From: Collybiopsis luxurians FD-317 M1
Taxonomy: Eukaryota > Basidiomycota > Agaricomycetes > Agaricales > Omphalotaceae
NCBI GenBank assembly: GCA_000827265.1
Contig: KN834779.1
Location: 126,679 to 190,678, forward strand
DNA length: 64,000 bases
Reading direction: 5' to 3'
Both the position numbers and the translations under genes were made by a program. The notes under the pieces are model-generated. The model was not told the origin of the DNA and made no database searches. It worked only from the letters and a program-made list of their open reading frames with translations. This document shows, one piece after another, positions 34,004 through 45,226 of this stretch (the stretch's first letter is position 1; each line of letters starts with the position of its first letter).

Positions 34004-35264
34004 TTATTTTTGCTCATTTCCCTTTGCAAGAAGTAAAAGTCGTTGGGGAATACAAATTTCACCGTCATTACCCAGCTTCGCTTCAATATCGGTCAACGCC
34101 TTCGCTTCAGCCGTACCCATCTCTTTCCCATCAGTCTCGTCCTTGAACAGCTTGAACTTGCTGAGACCTCCCTTATTCAACAGAGACGCACGAAGAGCTT
34201 CGTGATAATGCCCCACCGTGCCAGCATGAGCGACGAGCTGGAATACCTTGAGCGGAGACAGCCAGCCACAACCACCAAACAACCCTTCTTCGAGCTCTTC
34301 CAGGTTTTTAGCCGTCGTCCCAGTAGCTTTTGCTCCATCTTATGCAGGACGTCGATGAAGAAAACAAAAAGTGAATTTAATACCCAGGAACCTACCATGT
34401 TTATGACTTTGATAGTCCCATACTCGGGTTTCTGACGCCCGTTCTTATCCCTGGTTACAGCAACATTTTTGAGAGGCTCCTTAACGTTACACCCTCCCAT
34501 GGATCGAGCGTGAACGTAGAGAATTGAAGATCGTTCCACGCGCTTATAAGTCCGATAGTGATAGTCGTATACCATGTCGAGGGACGGGCTTAGTCCAAAA
34601 GGAGAGTAGATACGCGTCTTGGCTTTCACAGCACGTGGGTTATTCCCCCCTCTGCAGAGCTACGATGAGATTCAGATTGATCAGAGTCTACACGACGTAC
34701 CCTTCCTCATCATTGCCCCATAAATTAGTGTGATACAACGAACCGCGAATCGTACGAGCAATAGCATTGCGTTCATCTTTGTCATCACAGACGGCACCAT
34801 AAAGGATGTTCGCCACATTCGCGCTTACGCGCCGGAGAATAGCAAACGTATCCTGACCAAGTTCCTCTGATACGATAGGTTTAGAAGCTTCCGAGCTCAT
34901 GGTGTTGACGGCATCGAGCGCAGACCGTTCTTGATAGTAATTTTTCCAATGCTTTTCAGTAAATTCCGCATCGTAGGGTGGGAGCAGACTAGGAAGTGTG
35001 AATTTGTCAAAATTTTACGCGTTCAAGACGCGACCACATACCACCATCGTTCAATACATTTCTGCGCCCATTCGCCTCCTGGCTTCTCTTTCGACCAGTG
35101 CGATTCCTGTACAAAAACATCTCAGTAAAAATTACGTGCCACATAACTGGTCGCTTTCTTACCCATTCACCGCGTTGAGATTTCTTCAAGCGCGGGGCAG
35201 ATGGTTTGCTCTTCTTCATGTTAGAGCCTGCGTCTTCGCTGTCTGCTTTGCACTTTGGAGGCAT
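34004..35264 (-). CDS. Conserved protein of unknown function, basic N-terminus
   Basis: Not assigned to a domain. The start at 35264 gives MPPKCKADSEDAGSNMKKSK, a lysine-rich likely nuclear targeting segment. Further exons encode ESHWSKEKPGGEW, LLPPYDAEFTEKHWKNYYQERSALDAVNTMSSEASKPIVSEELG, RTIRGSLYHTNLWGNDEEG, NPRAVKAKTRIYSPFGLSPSLDMVYDYHYRTYKRVERSSILYVHAR, then VTRDKNGRQKPEYGTIKVINM. The last exon gives LEELEEGLFGGCGWLSPLKVFQLVAHAGTVGHYHEALR and ends LLLLAKGNEQK. At least four introns of 50-75 bp are needed. The exact donor before the last exon is uncertain; GTTCCT at about 34397 keeps frame. Intact frames over about 330 residues argue for a real gene. A decayed fragment of its 5' exons lies at 42.1-42.4 kb. 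Confidence 0.65.
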
Positions 35265-35567
35265 ATTATGAACGAGTTCAGTCAGAAAGAATAGTGAGCC
35301 ACAAGTGGGAGTACAGCACTAGCAGGTTACAGTCACAGTAATGACAAAATGTGAAATTCCCGCTACCTTTAGGTAGTGGGCTTTGGGGGTGGAACTTTTC
35401 CGATCACAGATGGGTATCCAAGCTGTTTATTGCTCTTTCCTTTTCTGGGGTCTTGCCATGTGGTGTTCCATTCCTAATTTGGTCATACTTCCATCTCCTG
35501 TATTTGTTCCTTTTCTCTTCTGTACAATCTAGCAATGGTATCTGTTTCTTTCACTGCGTCTTTGCTA

Positions 35568-37618
35568 TAGGGCTCAGAACTGGAGCCGTACATTGACAGT
35601 ATACGGGTACCGTATATACGGTTCTGTACCCGTACCGGCATGACTTGAGAGAAAAAAAAATACAGTCCAGCATACGGTACAGTTATACCTGTATTTGACC
35701 GTCTGATGCACAGCCGGCATGGCCGTTATACGGTATCTATTGTACTTCTTCATAATTCATCATCGCTTGTTGACCTCAACAACCTGGTTTTCCAGCTTCT
35801 CTGTTAGAGCTTGCAGAGAGGTCTGCAGATCAGGTCTAGGGCAGTGAATATGGTGAATAACACTGATGATGTGCTACCATTCCCGCTACCTCTTTAGAGT
35901 AGAGGGTATTGCGCTTCGCTTTGGCCGTAACCATGGCAAAAATGTCCGAGTCGCGTGACTCTCACGTGAAAAGTCACGCCATCTTACACTGCCGTTCGGC
36001 GATTTTCCTTTCTTTCTGTTGTTGAATCCCATGCTCCTCAAGGCCTCATTGCTGTAAGCAATGTGCCCGCGACGTACCAGCTGAGCAACTCCCGCATTCG
36101 GTGGTATCCTCATCATTCCTGAAGAAACTGGGTCATCCTGCAACAACCTCACCATTTTCCTTAACCGTAACCACATCTTCAGTACAGCTGTCTACTAATT
36201 TCTGTCCAAACCAAACATGCCCCAACGCTTAACTGTCCTGCAACATTACATCAACTAGTTCCTGCTGTCTTACAGGGATGTAAACATGCACCCCCTTCGA
36301 GATGTTGTAACTGATATATTTACCCACTATTACTGTCTGCCCATTCCTATCATTCAACAGTACTGTGCCTCTCATGGTATTTCATTCCCAGTAGTTAATT
36401 GGGACTTATTGGCGCGCTTTACAAAACACTTGCTCATCATATCATCACTGGCTCGATTCACCTCTCTTCATAATGGTTTCTCTCAGTGATTTCATACTTG
36501 AGAATTGGGTCGATAATTTGGACTTGTCTGCTTTTCTAAAACAACACTCAGGGATCAAAATTGTACAGCTGGACACTCACCATTGGTTAAATAAACCTCT
36601 AGTTTAGTTGAGAGAGGCATTGATGCAACAAAATCTCACTACATTCTGAGGCTTGCCAGCAAACGTCATTTGAAGACCAGGGCTCCCAATCTGGTTGAGG
36701 TGTGCATTGTCGGTCCACCTGTGAATGGCAGCATACTGTATAGAGACATAATTCGGCAAATTAATAGAAGATACTGTCTGCAAACTCTTCACCTTTAGTG
36801 TCCATGGGGCTATGATAGTCACGGCATTTACATGTTCACGATGGGGATAAAAGGACTTTGTCTTTTTGAATGTGTGCTAGTTTATCCATTGTTTGGATCA
36901 ATGTTGCATGGTTTTGACTTGAATGTTCTTCATTAGCAAATCCTGTTGCAGATCAATTTCCTTTTTGAGTTTTACTGCAAGAGCTTCTTGGAAATGCCAG
37001 GTCTTAAATTGTTGAATGTATGTATGAATGACCTCTCTTCCGACAACAGTATTTGTAAGTGGAATGGGGAGGCTATTGGACATGCTAGAAGACATTCAAA
37101 CAAGAGTAAAGCTGTGGTAAAAGTTTATAGAATTGGAATGTATAAATGGTCACTTGTTAATGTATATTGATAAGCAACAATTGATTACAATCTTCCAGAC
37201 AAATAGCTGAAAAGTCATGAGCCTGTACATGAAGGTGGAACTGGAGGAGGTAGCGGGCATTGCCGTGCAAGACGGCGCTAGTGTGGTTATACATCGGCGT
37301 TACAACATGTGTGTTGATCACATGACTCAGGCTGAGCCTGAGCCGAATAGTTGTGCATGGCTCAGAACGCCATTGTAGAGCTATTTGGAAAGGATTAAAT
37401 CATTGAAGTAATTCTTACACTTTTTTGATACATGCTGGAATTCTTCTCCAATAGTTTACATAATTATATTTTAAAACTTTGCTTTTGTGCTTCACGGCCG
37501 TATTGACTGTAAACAAGTTTGGATATGAAAAATACAGTACAGGTTGGCAATATGAACATGGTATATGGTCTGTATTTTATACAGCCATACCCGTAAACGG
37601 GTACGGTACTGAGCCCTA
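35568..37618. mobile_element. Middle element of the nest: hAT-like with TAGGGCTCAG ends
   Basis: Terminal inverted repeats start TAGGGCTCAG at 35568 and end CTGAGCCCTA at 37618. The flanks CTTTGCTA (35560-35567) and CTTCGCTA (37619-37626) differ at one base, as an aged 8-bp target duplication would. Both subterminal regions are rich in TACGGTAC and TACCCGTA motifs. No transposase frame is found, so the element is non-autonomous. It contains element B (35880-37281) and itself sits inside the outer element. Confidence 0.72.
35880..37281. mobile_element. Inner element of the nest (Helitron-like ends)
   Basis: The left end ATTCCCGCTACCT (35879-35891) equals that of the outer element. The right end has AGGTAGCGGG (37248-37257), a perfect 5-bp stem GCCGT/ACGGC with loop GCAAG (37262-37276), then CTAG followed by T (37278-37282). 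That is the classical Helitron 3' signature. Internal frames include a plus-strand segment HPLRDVVTDIFTHYYCLPIPIIQQYCASHGISF (36286 onward) and a minus-strand segment at 36176-35886; neither is recognised. No helicase motif is seen, so the copy is non-autonomous or degraded. Confidence 0.55.
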
Positions 37619-37656
37619 CTTCGCTAGCCACTTGGGGGGTTTTTGATCCTCATCTT

Positions 37657-38628
37657 GTGCAGTCTGTCCTCTCCCATGAATTTGTCTGGAAAGTTTCCCT
37701 CTGCAACAACCACCTGCTTACCTGGAATGCCCCTCTCACAATTTCTCAGTTCCATTCGGTGCATACCGTGCCACTGACTTTTTGTCTTTGTGATTGTCAC
37801 TCAGGTCTTGATGTTGTCCTTGGGACAGACTTTTCCGCTGCATGTGTCCATATGAATGCAAATCATCTTTTGCAGAATGTGGATGTTTGTTTGATTTGGA
37901 AAGAAGTTGAGGTTCCTGCATATTCTCCTTCATCTTCTCTACTGCCAGGTACACATAATGAATTAAAATGTGTTCTTCTAACATTTCTACTCTGTTGTAT
38001 TTCCAGCACACTCAGCTTCAATGTTGTCACCAACAACCCCTGGCTTTTGCCCTACAGCTGGTCAGTGTTCTTTTCATTCTGCTGCTTTTTGTTGAATCCC
38101 CTGCCCCATTGTTTATTCTCTTTTCTAGGTAGTAACCATCCTTCTGTCTGTGATGCAGCACCCTTTCAAGGAATATTTGATGCTCCGGCGGCCTCATGTT
38201 CTGGCCTGTCTGTTTCCCAAGTGTCGACATCACTTGACATCCCACCAGCGACAGGTTTGGTACCTGTCCCAGCACCAATTTCTTCATCCCATAAATCTAA
38301 TACTGGCTCTGCATCAGTCATTTGCGAATCTAATCCCATAGCTTATTCAGAAATTCCCGCCTCTTCTTCACACTTACCATTAGTAACATCGAAAGGTCCA
38401 TTGTCTTCCCTTGCGGTTGAGAATGCTTTTCCGGGACCGCTTTTGAATGGAGTTTGGTGTAGTGTATTCACCAATGATCACGATAAATTGATTTCATATG
38501 ATGTGCTTCATGGGTTGGATACTTTGTTTGTAACAGATGTATCTTCTCTTCGTCACTTACTAATCCATCACATCCTCTCCGGGGATTGTTTCCAAAATAA
38601 ATTGTCCATGTCTGTTCCTGCGTGTTAG
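37657..38628 (+). CDS. Transposon-derived frame, 323 codons
   Basis: An open frame in the right arm of the outer element. It includes WNAPLTISQFHSVHTVPLTFC, then GLDVVLGTDFSAACVHMN, a serine/proline-rich middle and the end SLRHLLIHHILSGDCFQN. The string DVVLGTDF faintly resembles the flap-side motif of retroviral-type aspartic proteases; this is not strong enough for a call. Intron-like GT-AG pairs occur within the frame, so the true product may be spliced. It is most probably an element-encoded or captured gene remnant. Confidence 0.35.
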   Translation: MQSVLSHEFVWKVSLCNNHLLTWNAPLTISQFHSVHTVPLTFCLCDCHSGLDVVLGTDFSAACVHMNANHLLQNVDVCLIWKEVEVPAYSPSSSLLPGTHNELKCVLLTFLLCCISSTLSFNVVTNNPWLLPYSWSVFFSFCCFLLNPLPHCLFSFLGSNHPSVCDAAPFQGIFDAPAASCSGLSVSQVSTSLDIPPATGLVPVPAPISSSHKSNTGSASVICESNPIAYSEIPASSSHLPLVTSKGPLSSLAVENAFPGPLLNGVWCSVFTNDHDKLISYDVLHGLDTLFVTDVSSLRHLLIHHILSGDCFQNKLSMSVPAC

Positions 38629-38917
38629 AATATGTTAGTTAATTGTATCACTCTAAATGTTGAACATTTGCGAAGATTTCACTCTAAATAGCAATGGGCA
38701 TGCATCAGGTAGCGGGCACTGCCGCTCGCCGGCGCTACTCGGTTATTTTGAAAATCCGCTAAGCGGTGGCGTGAAAATAAACTTACCATATTCGTCACCA
38801 TCAAAGCTGTACTATTCTTTCCAAATAAGGTATGGCTAGAAGCAGGCCTCGACTTTCATTTTTGATTCGCTCTGATATTTACAAGATCTCTATGTACATT
38901 CAAATTGAATTCATTTA

Positions 38918-39572
38918 CTAAGCAAGGCACCCTCTGTTATAACCAGAAGAGCTTCTCCGCCGGAGCATCGCAACTTCGAGCATCCAGGCATTCCGGCCCT
39001 TCGAGATCATGGCTCTCGAATGCTATGAAATAGATGACCTTGTATACAGCTATCAAACTGTGAAAAATGAATTTACCTCAATGTCTGACCGAAGAGCTTG
39101 TAAATTCTTATAAGATGAAGAGATCTCCTTAATACGGCCCAGAGCATTCTTTGGGGATGCCAGGCATCTCATCCAGTATGGTTTTTCGGCCCTAAGATCT
39201 TCTATAAACCAATCAATTATGCTTTTATGAACCCTGGAATGGTATGTTAGCTGAGGTGACGTTAAAGATGCACGACGAAATTCACACTTACAGGAGCAAA
39301 CGCTCTTCATAATCCATGAAAATATCCATCATTTCGCTATGCTTCATATTAATCCAAAAAGTGTCTGCATCATGGTCATCGAGTAACTTCTCGACTTCTC
39401 TAAAGGTCCGCTCGAGTCCTTGGACAGTGACACAAGGAAAGTACAGGCAACGCATTGTGACCAAAAAGGTAAACGTCGATGCAAAAACGATCCAGATGTA
39501 CGGACTAAAAATTATCGGGAGAATATACTGAGTGAGAGTTTGGGTAAAGAGATCGAGGGTGGAGGATGCCAT
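38918..39572 (-). CDS. Small membrane protein, unrecognised
   Basis: Exons 39572-39292, 39233-39077 and 39022-38918 give 180 aa; all three junctions are GT-AG and keep frame. The N-terminal 40 residues contain one strong hydrophobic segment (IIFSPYIWIVFASTFTFLV), followed by a soluble part with FREVEKLLDDHDADTFWINMKHSEMMDIFMDYEERLL, WFIEDLRAEKPYWMRCLASP and a basic serine-rich C-terminus. An alternative ATG at 39602 adds ten residues. A clearly decayed copy is present at 42.5-43.17 kb. No family is recognised. Confidence 0.6.
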
Positions 39573-40464
39573 GAAAATCAATGAACTGACCTGTCTACTC
39601 ATATGCTATTTATACCATAGACCATAAAATAAACCAGACTGTTTGTACTTCCACATCATCTAGGACTAGACCATTGGCTGGTCATTGATCGACGAGTCTG
39701 CAGCCAGGATCAATTCTTGACCAGTCGCAGCCATCCAACTTTTCCGTCCAATAGGAATAAAGCAGTGACGTATGCCACCATTACCGGATGTAGAAAGCTG
39801 TAGTAATTTAATGGATGTCAGATACCAAAATACATCGTAAAGCTGTATCATAGCTTACACAGGAGACTCAAATAGACCAGGTCGAGACTAAGAGACTTGT
39901 ATAACCCTTGTCGAGACCGCAATTACGAGTCAAATTTGGAAGTAGTCTTATATATAGTCGGCTGACCTGTGTGGTTGTTGACTAAGGCAGGAAAGAAAAG
40001 AGAGAAAAGAACGAAAAAGAATTTACATTGAGATTCAAGTATTCGATTCGTCGATTCAATCTCAGTATAATGGAAAGATCCTTAGGGTGATGTGACATTG
40101 AATGGTTAATTGTGATAGGTGAAAGCAAGACTTCGGAAAGTTGATGCTCTGTTGGGACTCGTGCCTTCTTCGCTATCCCATCCCAAACCCCTCACCTCCA
40201 AATTGCCGGCATGATCTCGAAGATGAAATCTTGTTACATACTTTAATTATAATATAAATGTGATGTGACCTTTTGTTTCTTGGGCTTCATCCACTTTCCT
40301 CTTAAGAAACGTCGTTTAAAAGTTGCGATTACTCGGTACTAGTACCGTATATAACTAATCTATTAAAAACCGGTGCAGCGACTAATGCGGATAGTGGAGA
40401 TTGTATAACTTGCTTCCACTCCCGAGATGGCTCTCCAGAAAATTTCTAGCATCCCTTCTCCGAC
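39573..40464. other. Intergenic, divergent promoters
   Basis: This separates the minus-strand small membrane protein from plus-strand 5TM copy 4. Part of 39660-39740 has weak similarity to 43270-43340. No gene or RNA is recognised. Confidence 0.4.
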
Positions 40465-41122
40465 ATGCTTGGAGATTATCCATACCTTTCCATCGCAGTT
40501 CTTCAGCTTCTTAACTACTTTTTGGACATGTTTATGCATCCAGCTCTTCTTGTCACTTGGCTGCCCTTGTCAGTCTGTATATCACTTTGGCGACTTCGCT
40601 GTTACACTTCCCATATGCCCCCATCTTCGCTTCCTGTTCATAACATGGAAAAACTCGTCAATGGGGACTTCGAACAATCAATCGTTCTGGTAAATTTTTT
40701 TCATGCATGGTTGACAATGATTCATCTCCTAGCAGGTAAGTACCATTCAAACTCATTGAATGCTGCTACTTATGTTCTGACTTCACTCTCTAATTCGTCC
40801 ATTTGAAATATTAGTCATTGCTAACAATGCATCTGGAGAGGGTCTCTCTGCGATTGTTCCTAGCTGGTGTGTCGTAGGCTTTACAACTCTCTTCCTTATT
40901 GTCGGCTTTGCGCAATACCTCAAGACTTCAGCGATCCCACAACATCGCTGGGGCAACTTCTACACCTTATACCGGATTGTCACCTTTGTGTTTGACTTGG
41001 TATATGCTATCATCTGGATCATTGACCTTTGCCAGGGGCGCATAGAGCTCTTTAGAAGGAGGGAGGAACAATTTTTTGCAGTTTTGCTGAAGTCAATTGA
41101 TGCCTTTCTGACTCGCCTATAA
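40465..41122 (+). CDS. 5TM family protein, copy 4
   Basis: Exons 40465-40735 and 40815-41122 give 192 aa. The five hydrophobic segments match the other copies (LSIAVLQLLNYFLDMF, LLVTWLPLSVCISLW, IVLVNFFHAWLTMIHLL, WCVVGFTTLFLIVGFAQYL, IVTFVFDLVYAIIWIIDL). The loop before the fourth helix (NASGEGLSAIVPS) differs from copies 1-3. The end is RRREEQFFAVLLKSIDAFLTRL: the usual stop after RRREE is replaced and 15 residues are added. It is on the opposite strand to copies 1-3 and pairs with copy 5 as a same-strand duplicate. Confidence 0.72.
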
Positions 41123-41870
41123 CCCCTGCTCCAGATTACGCGTTATCCAAATTTCCTGGCTTTGGGTTCGCTCGGATAATTTCACCCTTTTCTTCCGTCT
41201 TTACCTTTTAGTCCTGCGTCGCTATTGTGATTTCCTTTCGGATCGCTTTCTTTACTTTGTCTCTATGCAAATGTTATGTAATGACTCGACTAACTTACTT
41301 TCCCGAATGGGATGTTCGTATGTGATCGTAGAAACTCGGTGCGAGCGAAAAGATTGAACACCTGAAGGTCACACAGGTCTGAAGCTGCTTTAACTGACAG
41401 AAAACATTCTAAACGCCAGTTCTTGGAGTCGGCTCGTCAATGTAGTACCTGCTTGTATGGGGGAGATAAGAGTTTCTAGTATCTACACGGATGTCCGAGG
41501 CCTCTCAGAGTATTTGTGCGCTGATTTTTTTTTCAAATGAATATTGAGGCATCTGTGTGTGGAAGGAAGGAAGGAAAGAAGGATAGAAGGTGAAACCAGC
41601 TTTCTCGAAAGCATGTCTTGACATGGAGGGAAAAGACGAAGCGGGTCTTTCATCGTGGCATTGCAATGTATTGATACTGTACGATGGTGGCTTTTCATGA
41701 ATCATCTCCAGGCTCTAGTGAACCCTAACTGAACTTGTTTTTGTTTGTACATCGAACCGCTAGCTTCGAAGAAAGGATTTCACGAGTTACAACTCAGACA
41801 CTACATGACATTGCGCTGAATCAGTGAGACCAGAGGTAGGAGAAAAGACTCATGTATATGGTTTTCTCCT
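41123..41870. other. Downstream flank of 5TM copy 4
   Basis: No gene is recognised. A short (GGAA)n-like run lies at 41561-41590. Parts are weakly similar to 45230-46200. Confidence 0.4.
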
Positions 41871-43170
41871 CCACCAAAGAAACTGTCTTGATCCGCGGAC
41901 TCACAGAAGCAAAGGCATCGAAGAATTATTTGGTCAACCTTCCGACCATGGCAGTGTCTAATTAAGCCCAATTCCTCAAGATTTCTGCGAGTTTTTCCGA
42001 ACGGGGTGAAGTTAAGGTCTTCAACTCGAGATCGTCACTGAACCAAACGACAGGAAACACTAGAAAGGTTTTGTTAAATTTCGACGTGATCATATACTCC
42101 CATTGCCTGATCCTTTTCTGGGCCTTTTCACCCTGTGGCTTTTCTTCCGACCCATTTTACTCCTAAATAGAAAACGCCTTAGTAAAATAAAGGTCCTCCA
42201 AACTTAGAAAGCGCGTTGCGTTCATACTTATTTGCCCATTCAAGTTAAATGATTCAACATTGCAAACGCGGAAAAGAGTTTTTTCTTCCTTCTCTTCCTG
42301 TCTAAGCCTGCGTCTCCGCTGCCCGCCTCGAGCTTTGGAATATAACCTCAGTTGAGAATGAGTACTAGCACAAGAAGGTCACAATCACGGCAACAAGACC
42401 AAACAAGAAGCCAACAAGAAGCCGAAATTTTGATGAGTGGGGGCGTGAGAGTAAACTTGCCATGTTCGGCCTTATCAAAGCCGTACTACAAAGTACGATA
42501 GTAGCTAGAAGCTGATCTCTTTCGGTATGATGCACTGTTCATTTGTATGTATACTCCAAATTGAATTCGTAAACTCAGTGAGGCACTCATTGTCAATTAC
42601 TTTACCGAAGCATGGCAACTTGATGCAACCATGCATTTCGGCCCTTCGAGATCGTGCCTCTCGAATACTATAAAATAAATAATAGCATACGGTCATAGGA
42701 CTGCGAAAAACAGGCCTCTTTTCTCGATATCCGACTGAAGAGCTTGTAAATTGTTAGCGTATAAGTTACAAATGAAGAAATCTCATAACTGTGGTTTAGA
42801 GCGTTCAGAAGATGCAAGACATCTCGTCCGGTATGGTTTTCTGGCTTCGAGGGATCAGTTGGTCATGTATTTGTGAGCCCGGATACAGTAGATCAGGATC
42901 CGAAAGATGTATGAAGAAATTTTGTACTTACGGAAGCAAATACTCTTCGCAATCTTTGAAAATATCTTGCCATCGGTCCAGAAAGTGTCCGCGTCATAGT
43001 CGTTCAGTAGTTTGTCGACCTCTCAAAAGCTCTAATCGAAGGGAAGTAAAGACACAGGATGGCGATCAACCAAAAAGCAATTCAAATTGAAGGGTTCAGA
43101 TGTGTGGAATAAAAGCTTTTGGGACGATGTACTCGCACTGAGCCAGGGTTTGAGTAAAAATGGAAGTTGC
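41871..43170 (-). pseudogene. Mosaic of three decayed gene fragments
   Basis: Three adjacent pieces match three different genes of this window. About 41871-42090 matches 46233-46770 with a large deletion (hypothetical gene at 46354-47006). About 42100-42420 matches 35070-35345 (5' exons of the unknown gene at 34004-35264). About 42425-43165 matches 38760-39600 (small membrane-protein gene). All three carry stops and indels; none retains a usable frame. The order is not that of any intact region, so the mosaic arose by successive duplication. Confidence 0.72.
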
Positions 43171-44633
43171 CTTGGAATTCGGCAACTTCGATACCGAATG
43201 CCCTGAACTTTTACGGACTCTTCTCGAATACCATTCCACACAGGAATCGGTACTCCTTCCCTGTTCCGATTGGATAGGAAGGCTGTATGAAGATGATTGA
43301 TCCTACTTGAGAGATCAAGATCATTGGCCAATCGAGAATCCAGTCTCATCCCAGCCGGTGATCAGCGCATACAATCTGATTTATCATTGACTCAACCAAT
43401 GAGGACTCCAGTTGGTCTCCGTAAACAGCTGTTAGAATCACAGGACGTTCGTATTGGAGATGTCGTATCCAAAGTACCTCTCGTTGACCGCTTTTCACAT
43501 ATCGTTGCTAGTCAACCGGTAGAATGAACGGCAGAACAAGAACAACGCACGTCTGCAAAAATGACTTGAACTGAAGAGAACAAGTTCAAGTCTGTAATGT
43601 TCTCTATACGATACCTCCTCACTTTACCGCTCGTGCTTGAACACTCACGACCGCCAGCTTCTTGGTCTGATATAACCATTTTCTTAAACAAAAAGGGGAA
43701 GTGGGTTATTTTCATCTTGACGTTAATCGGACAGATATCATCATCAAGCGATGTTCTGATTTCTGAAGTGTCCCAAGGCCACTGCCCAAGACATTCTTAT
43801 TAAAATTTCTACCCCCAAACGTAGTTCAGAAGGTCCACACTTGTCATCACCGGAAGCTACCTCTGACCTCGAATTTTATTCATTGAAAACAGCATTTCAA
43901 AAATTTCTCATGAGTTCCTGCCTGGAGAAAATACACTGTCAAAATGACCTATATTTCCCCTCAGATGCCGGGTTTTTGTGGTCTTTTTATGTCTCTGAGA
44001 GCCTCGGGGGACACCTTAATGTTCTCCGGAACGCCTTTGTGTCCTCAGTGGAAATTACCATTATCGAACTTCAAGTTGAACTAAATGTTATAAAATCTGG
44101 CACGCTTGGGATTCAAGTACGCAAGGGCTATGTACAGGATATGAGATCGGTCGATCAAAGGAAAGACGCCAATCCAGCTGAAAACCGCGATAATAACGGG
44201 TACTACCTACCTGCAAGGTTCATTCCCACCAGTAAGGCACAGCTGTGACGCTGGTGGTCTTTACCTTAAGATACCTGCGTTCGATTGCACATGCATGCAC
44301 GAACTACATCCTGATATACCGTCTGTATACTACAAAGCTACTCCCTACCCCTACGCTTGGGACTGCACCCCGGCTGACTGACAATGATAAGTTATAGTTT
44401 CAATTGCGATTGGGTAGACGATGGTGAGCAATGTTTTTCTATTTTAATTTTTTGATTAATCTTGATTTATTTTTATTTTTAAAAAAAAAGAAAAGAAAAA
44501 GAAAAAGAAATTTTTTTTTTTTTTTTTTTTGGCGCTGCCGCCGTTGAATATTCAATATTTCTCATGATTTAACTCGATTTCTACTTGGAGATGGCTTGAA
44601 AAAATTCCTCCATTACCACCTTCTCTTAGAATC
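43171..44633. other. Intergenic, low-complexity tract
   Basis: No gene is supported. A plus-strand frame at 43841-44248 (135 codons) has no recognisable motif and no copy elsewhere. At 44450-44531 an A-rich run is followed by an uninterrupted T run of about 20 bases, which is likely length-variable. Confidence 0.4.
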
Positions 44634-45226
44634 ATGGTCGGAGGACACCCATACATCTCCATCGCGGTTCTTCAGCTTCTGAACCACTTTTTAGAAATGC
44701 TCAACCCGCATCCAACTCTTCTCGTCACTTGGCTTCCCTTGTCAGTCTGGTTATCACTTTGGTGGCTTCGCTGTTACATAGCCCAGATGCCTTTATCGCC
44801 CCTTCCTGTTCACAACTCGGAAAGTCTTGTAAACGAAGACATCAGGCAATCGATCATCCTGGTGGTCTTTTTTCATGCGTGGTTGACGATGATACATCTC
44901 CTCGCCGGTAAGTATTGTTGCCCAAGTCAGTCATCCTCACTCCCTGATTCACTTGAAAAACCCCAGTTGTCGCTGGCAGTTTCTTTTCTCAATATGGTCC
45001 CTCCGGAACTCTTCCCAGCTGCTGTGTCATAGCCTTTGCGACCCTCTTCCTCGTCGTCGGCTTTGCACAGTACCTCGAGGCTTCGGCAATCCCAAGAAGC
45101 CGCTGGGGTTATTTCTACGACCTATACCGAATTATGACCTTTGTAATTTACTTGGTATATGCCCTTCTCTGGATCATCGACCTTTGCCAAGGGCGCATAG
45201 AGCTCTTCAGGAGAAGAGAGGAATAA
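44634..45226 (+). CDS. 5TM family protein, copy 5
   Basis: Exons 44634-44907 and 44967-45226 give 177 aa. The intron is 59 bp at the family position. The five hydrophobic segments are intact, with FFHAWLTMIHLL, VGFAQYLEASAIPRSRWGYF and LLWIIDLCQGRIELFRRREE as conserved marks. The end RRREE-stop equals that of copy 1. It lies in a duplicated block with copy 4; the following hypothetical gene (46354-47006) has its decayed counterpart at the same relative place after copy 4. Confidence 0.74.

Larger units (their letters stand above)
35357..38738. mobile_element. Outer element of a three-level nest (Helitron-like ends, tentative)
   Basis: The left end carries CCCGCTACCT (35359-35368) preceded by ATT. 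The right end carries AGGTAGCGGG (38707-38716), followed by a potential GC hairpin (GCCG/CGGC) and CTAC before T. The inner element B has the same arrangement with the canonical CTAG. Between the left end and element C, and again from 37627 to 38738, the sequence has coding-like frames that belong to this outer element. Helitron assignment rests only on the 3' hairpin-plus-CTAG pattern and the A/T insertion context, so it is tentative; the shared ends are certain. Confidence 0.45.

Noticed and set aside
37800..37850. Retroviral-type aspartic protease motif (DVVLGTDF)
   Set aside because: Only one of the family motifs is seen, with no catalytic DTG/DSG nearby in frame. Kept as a remark only.
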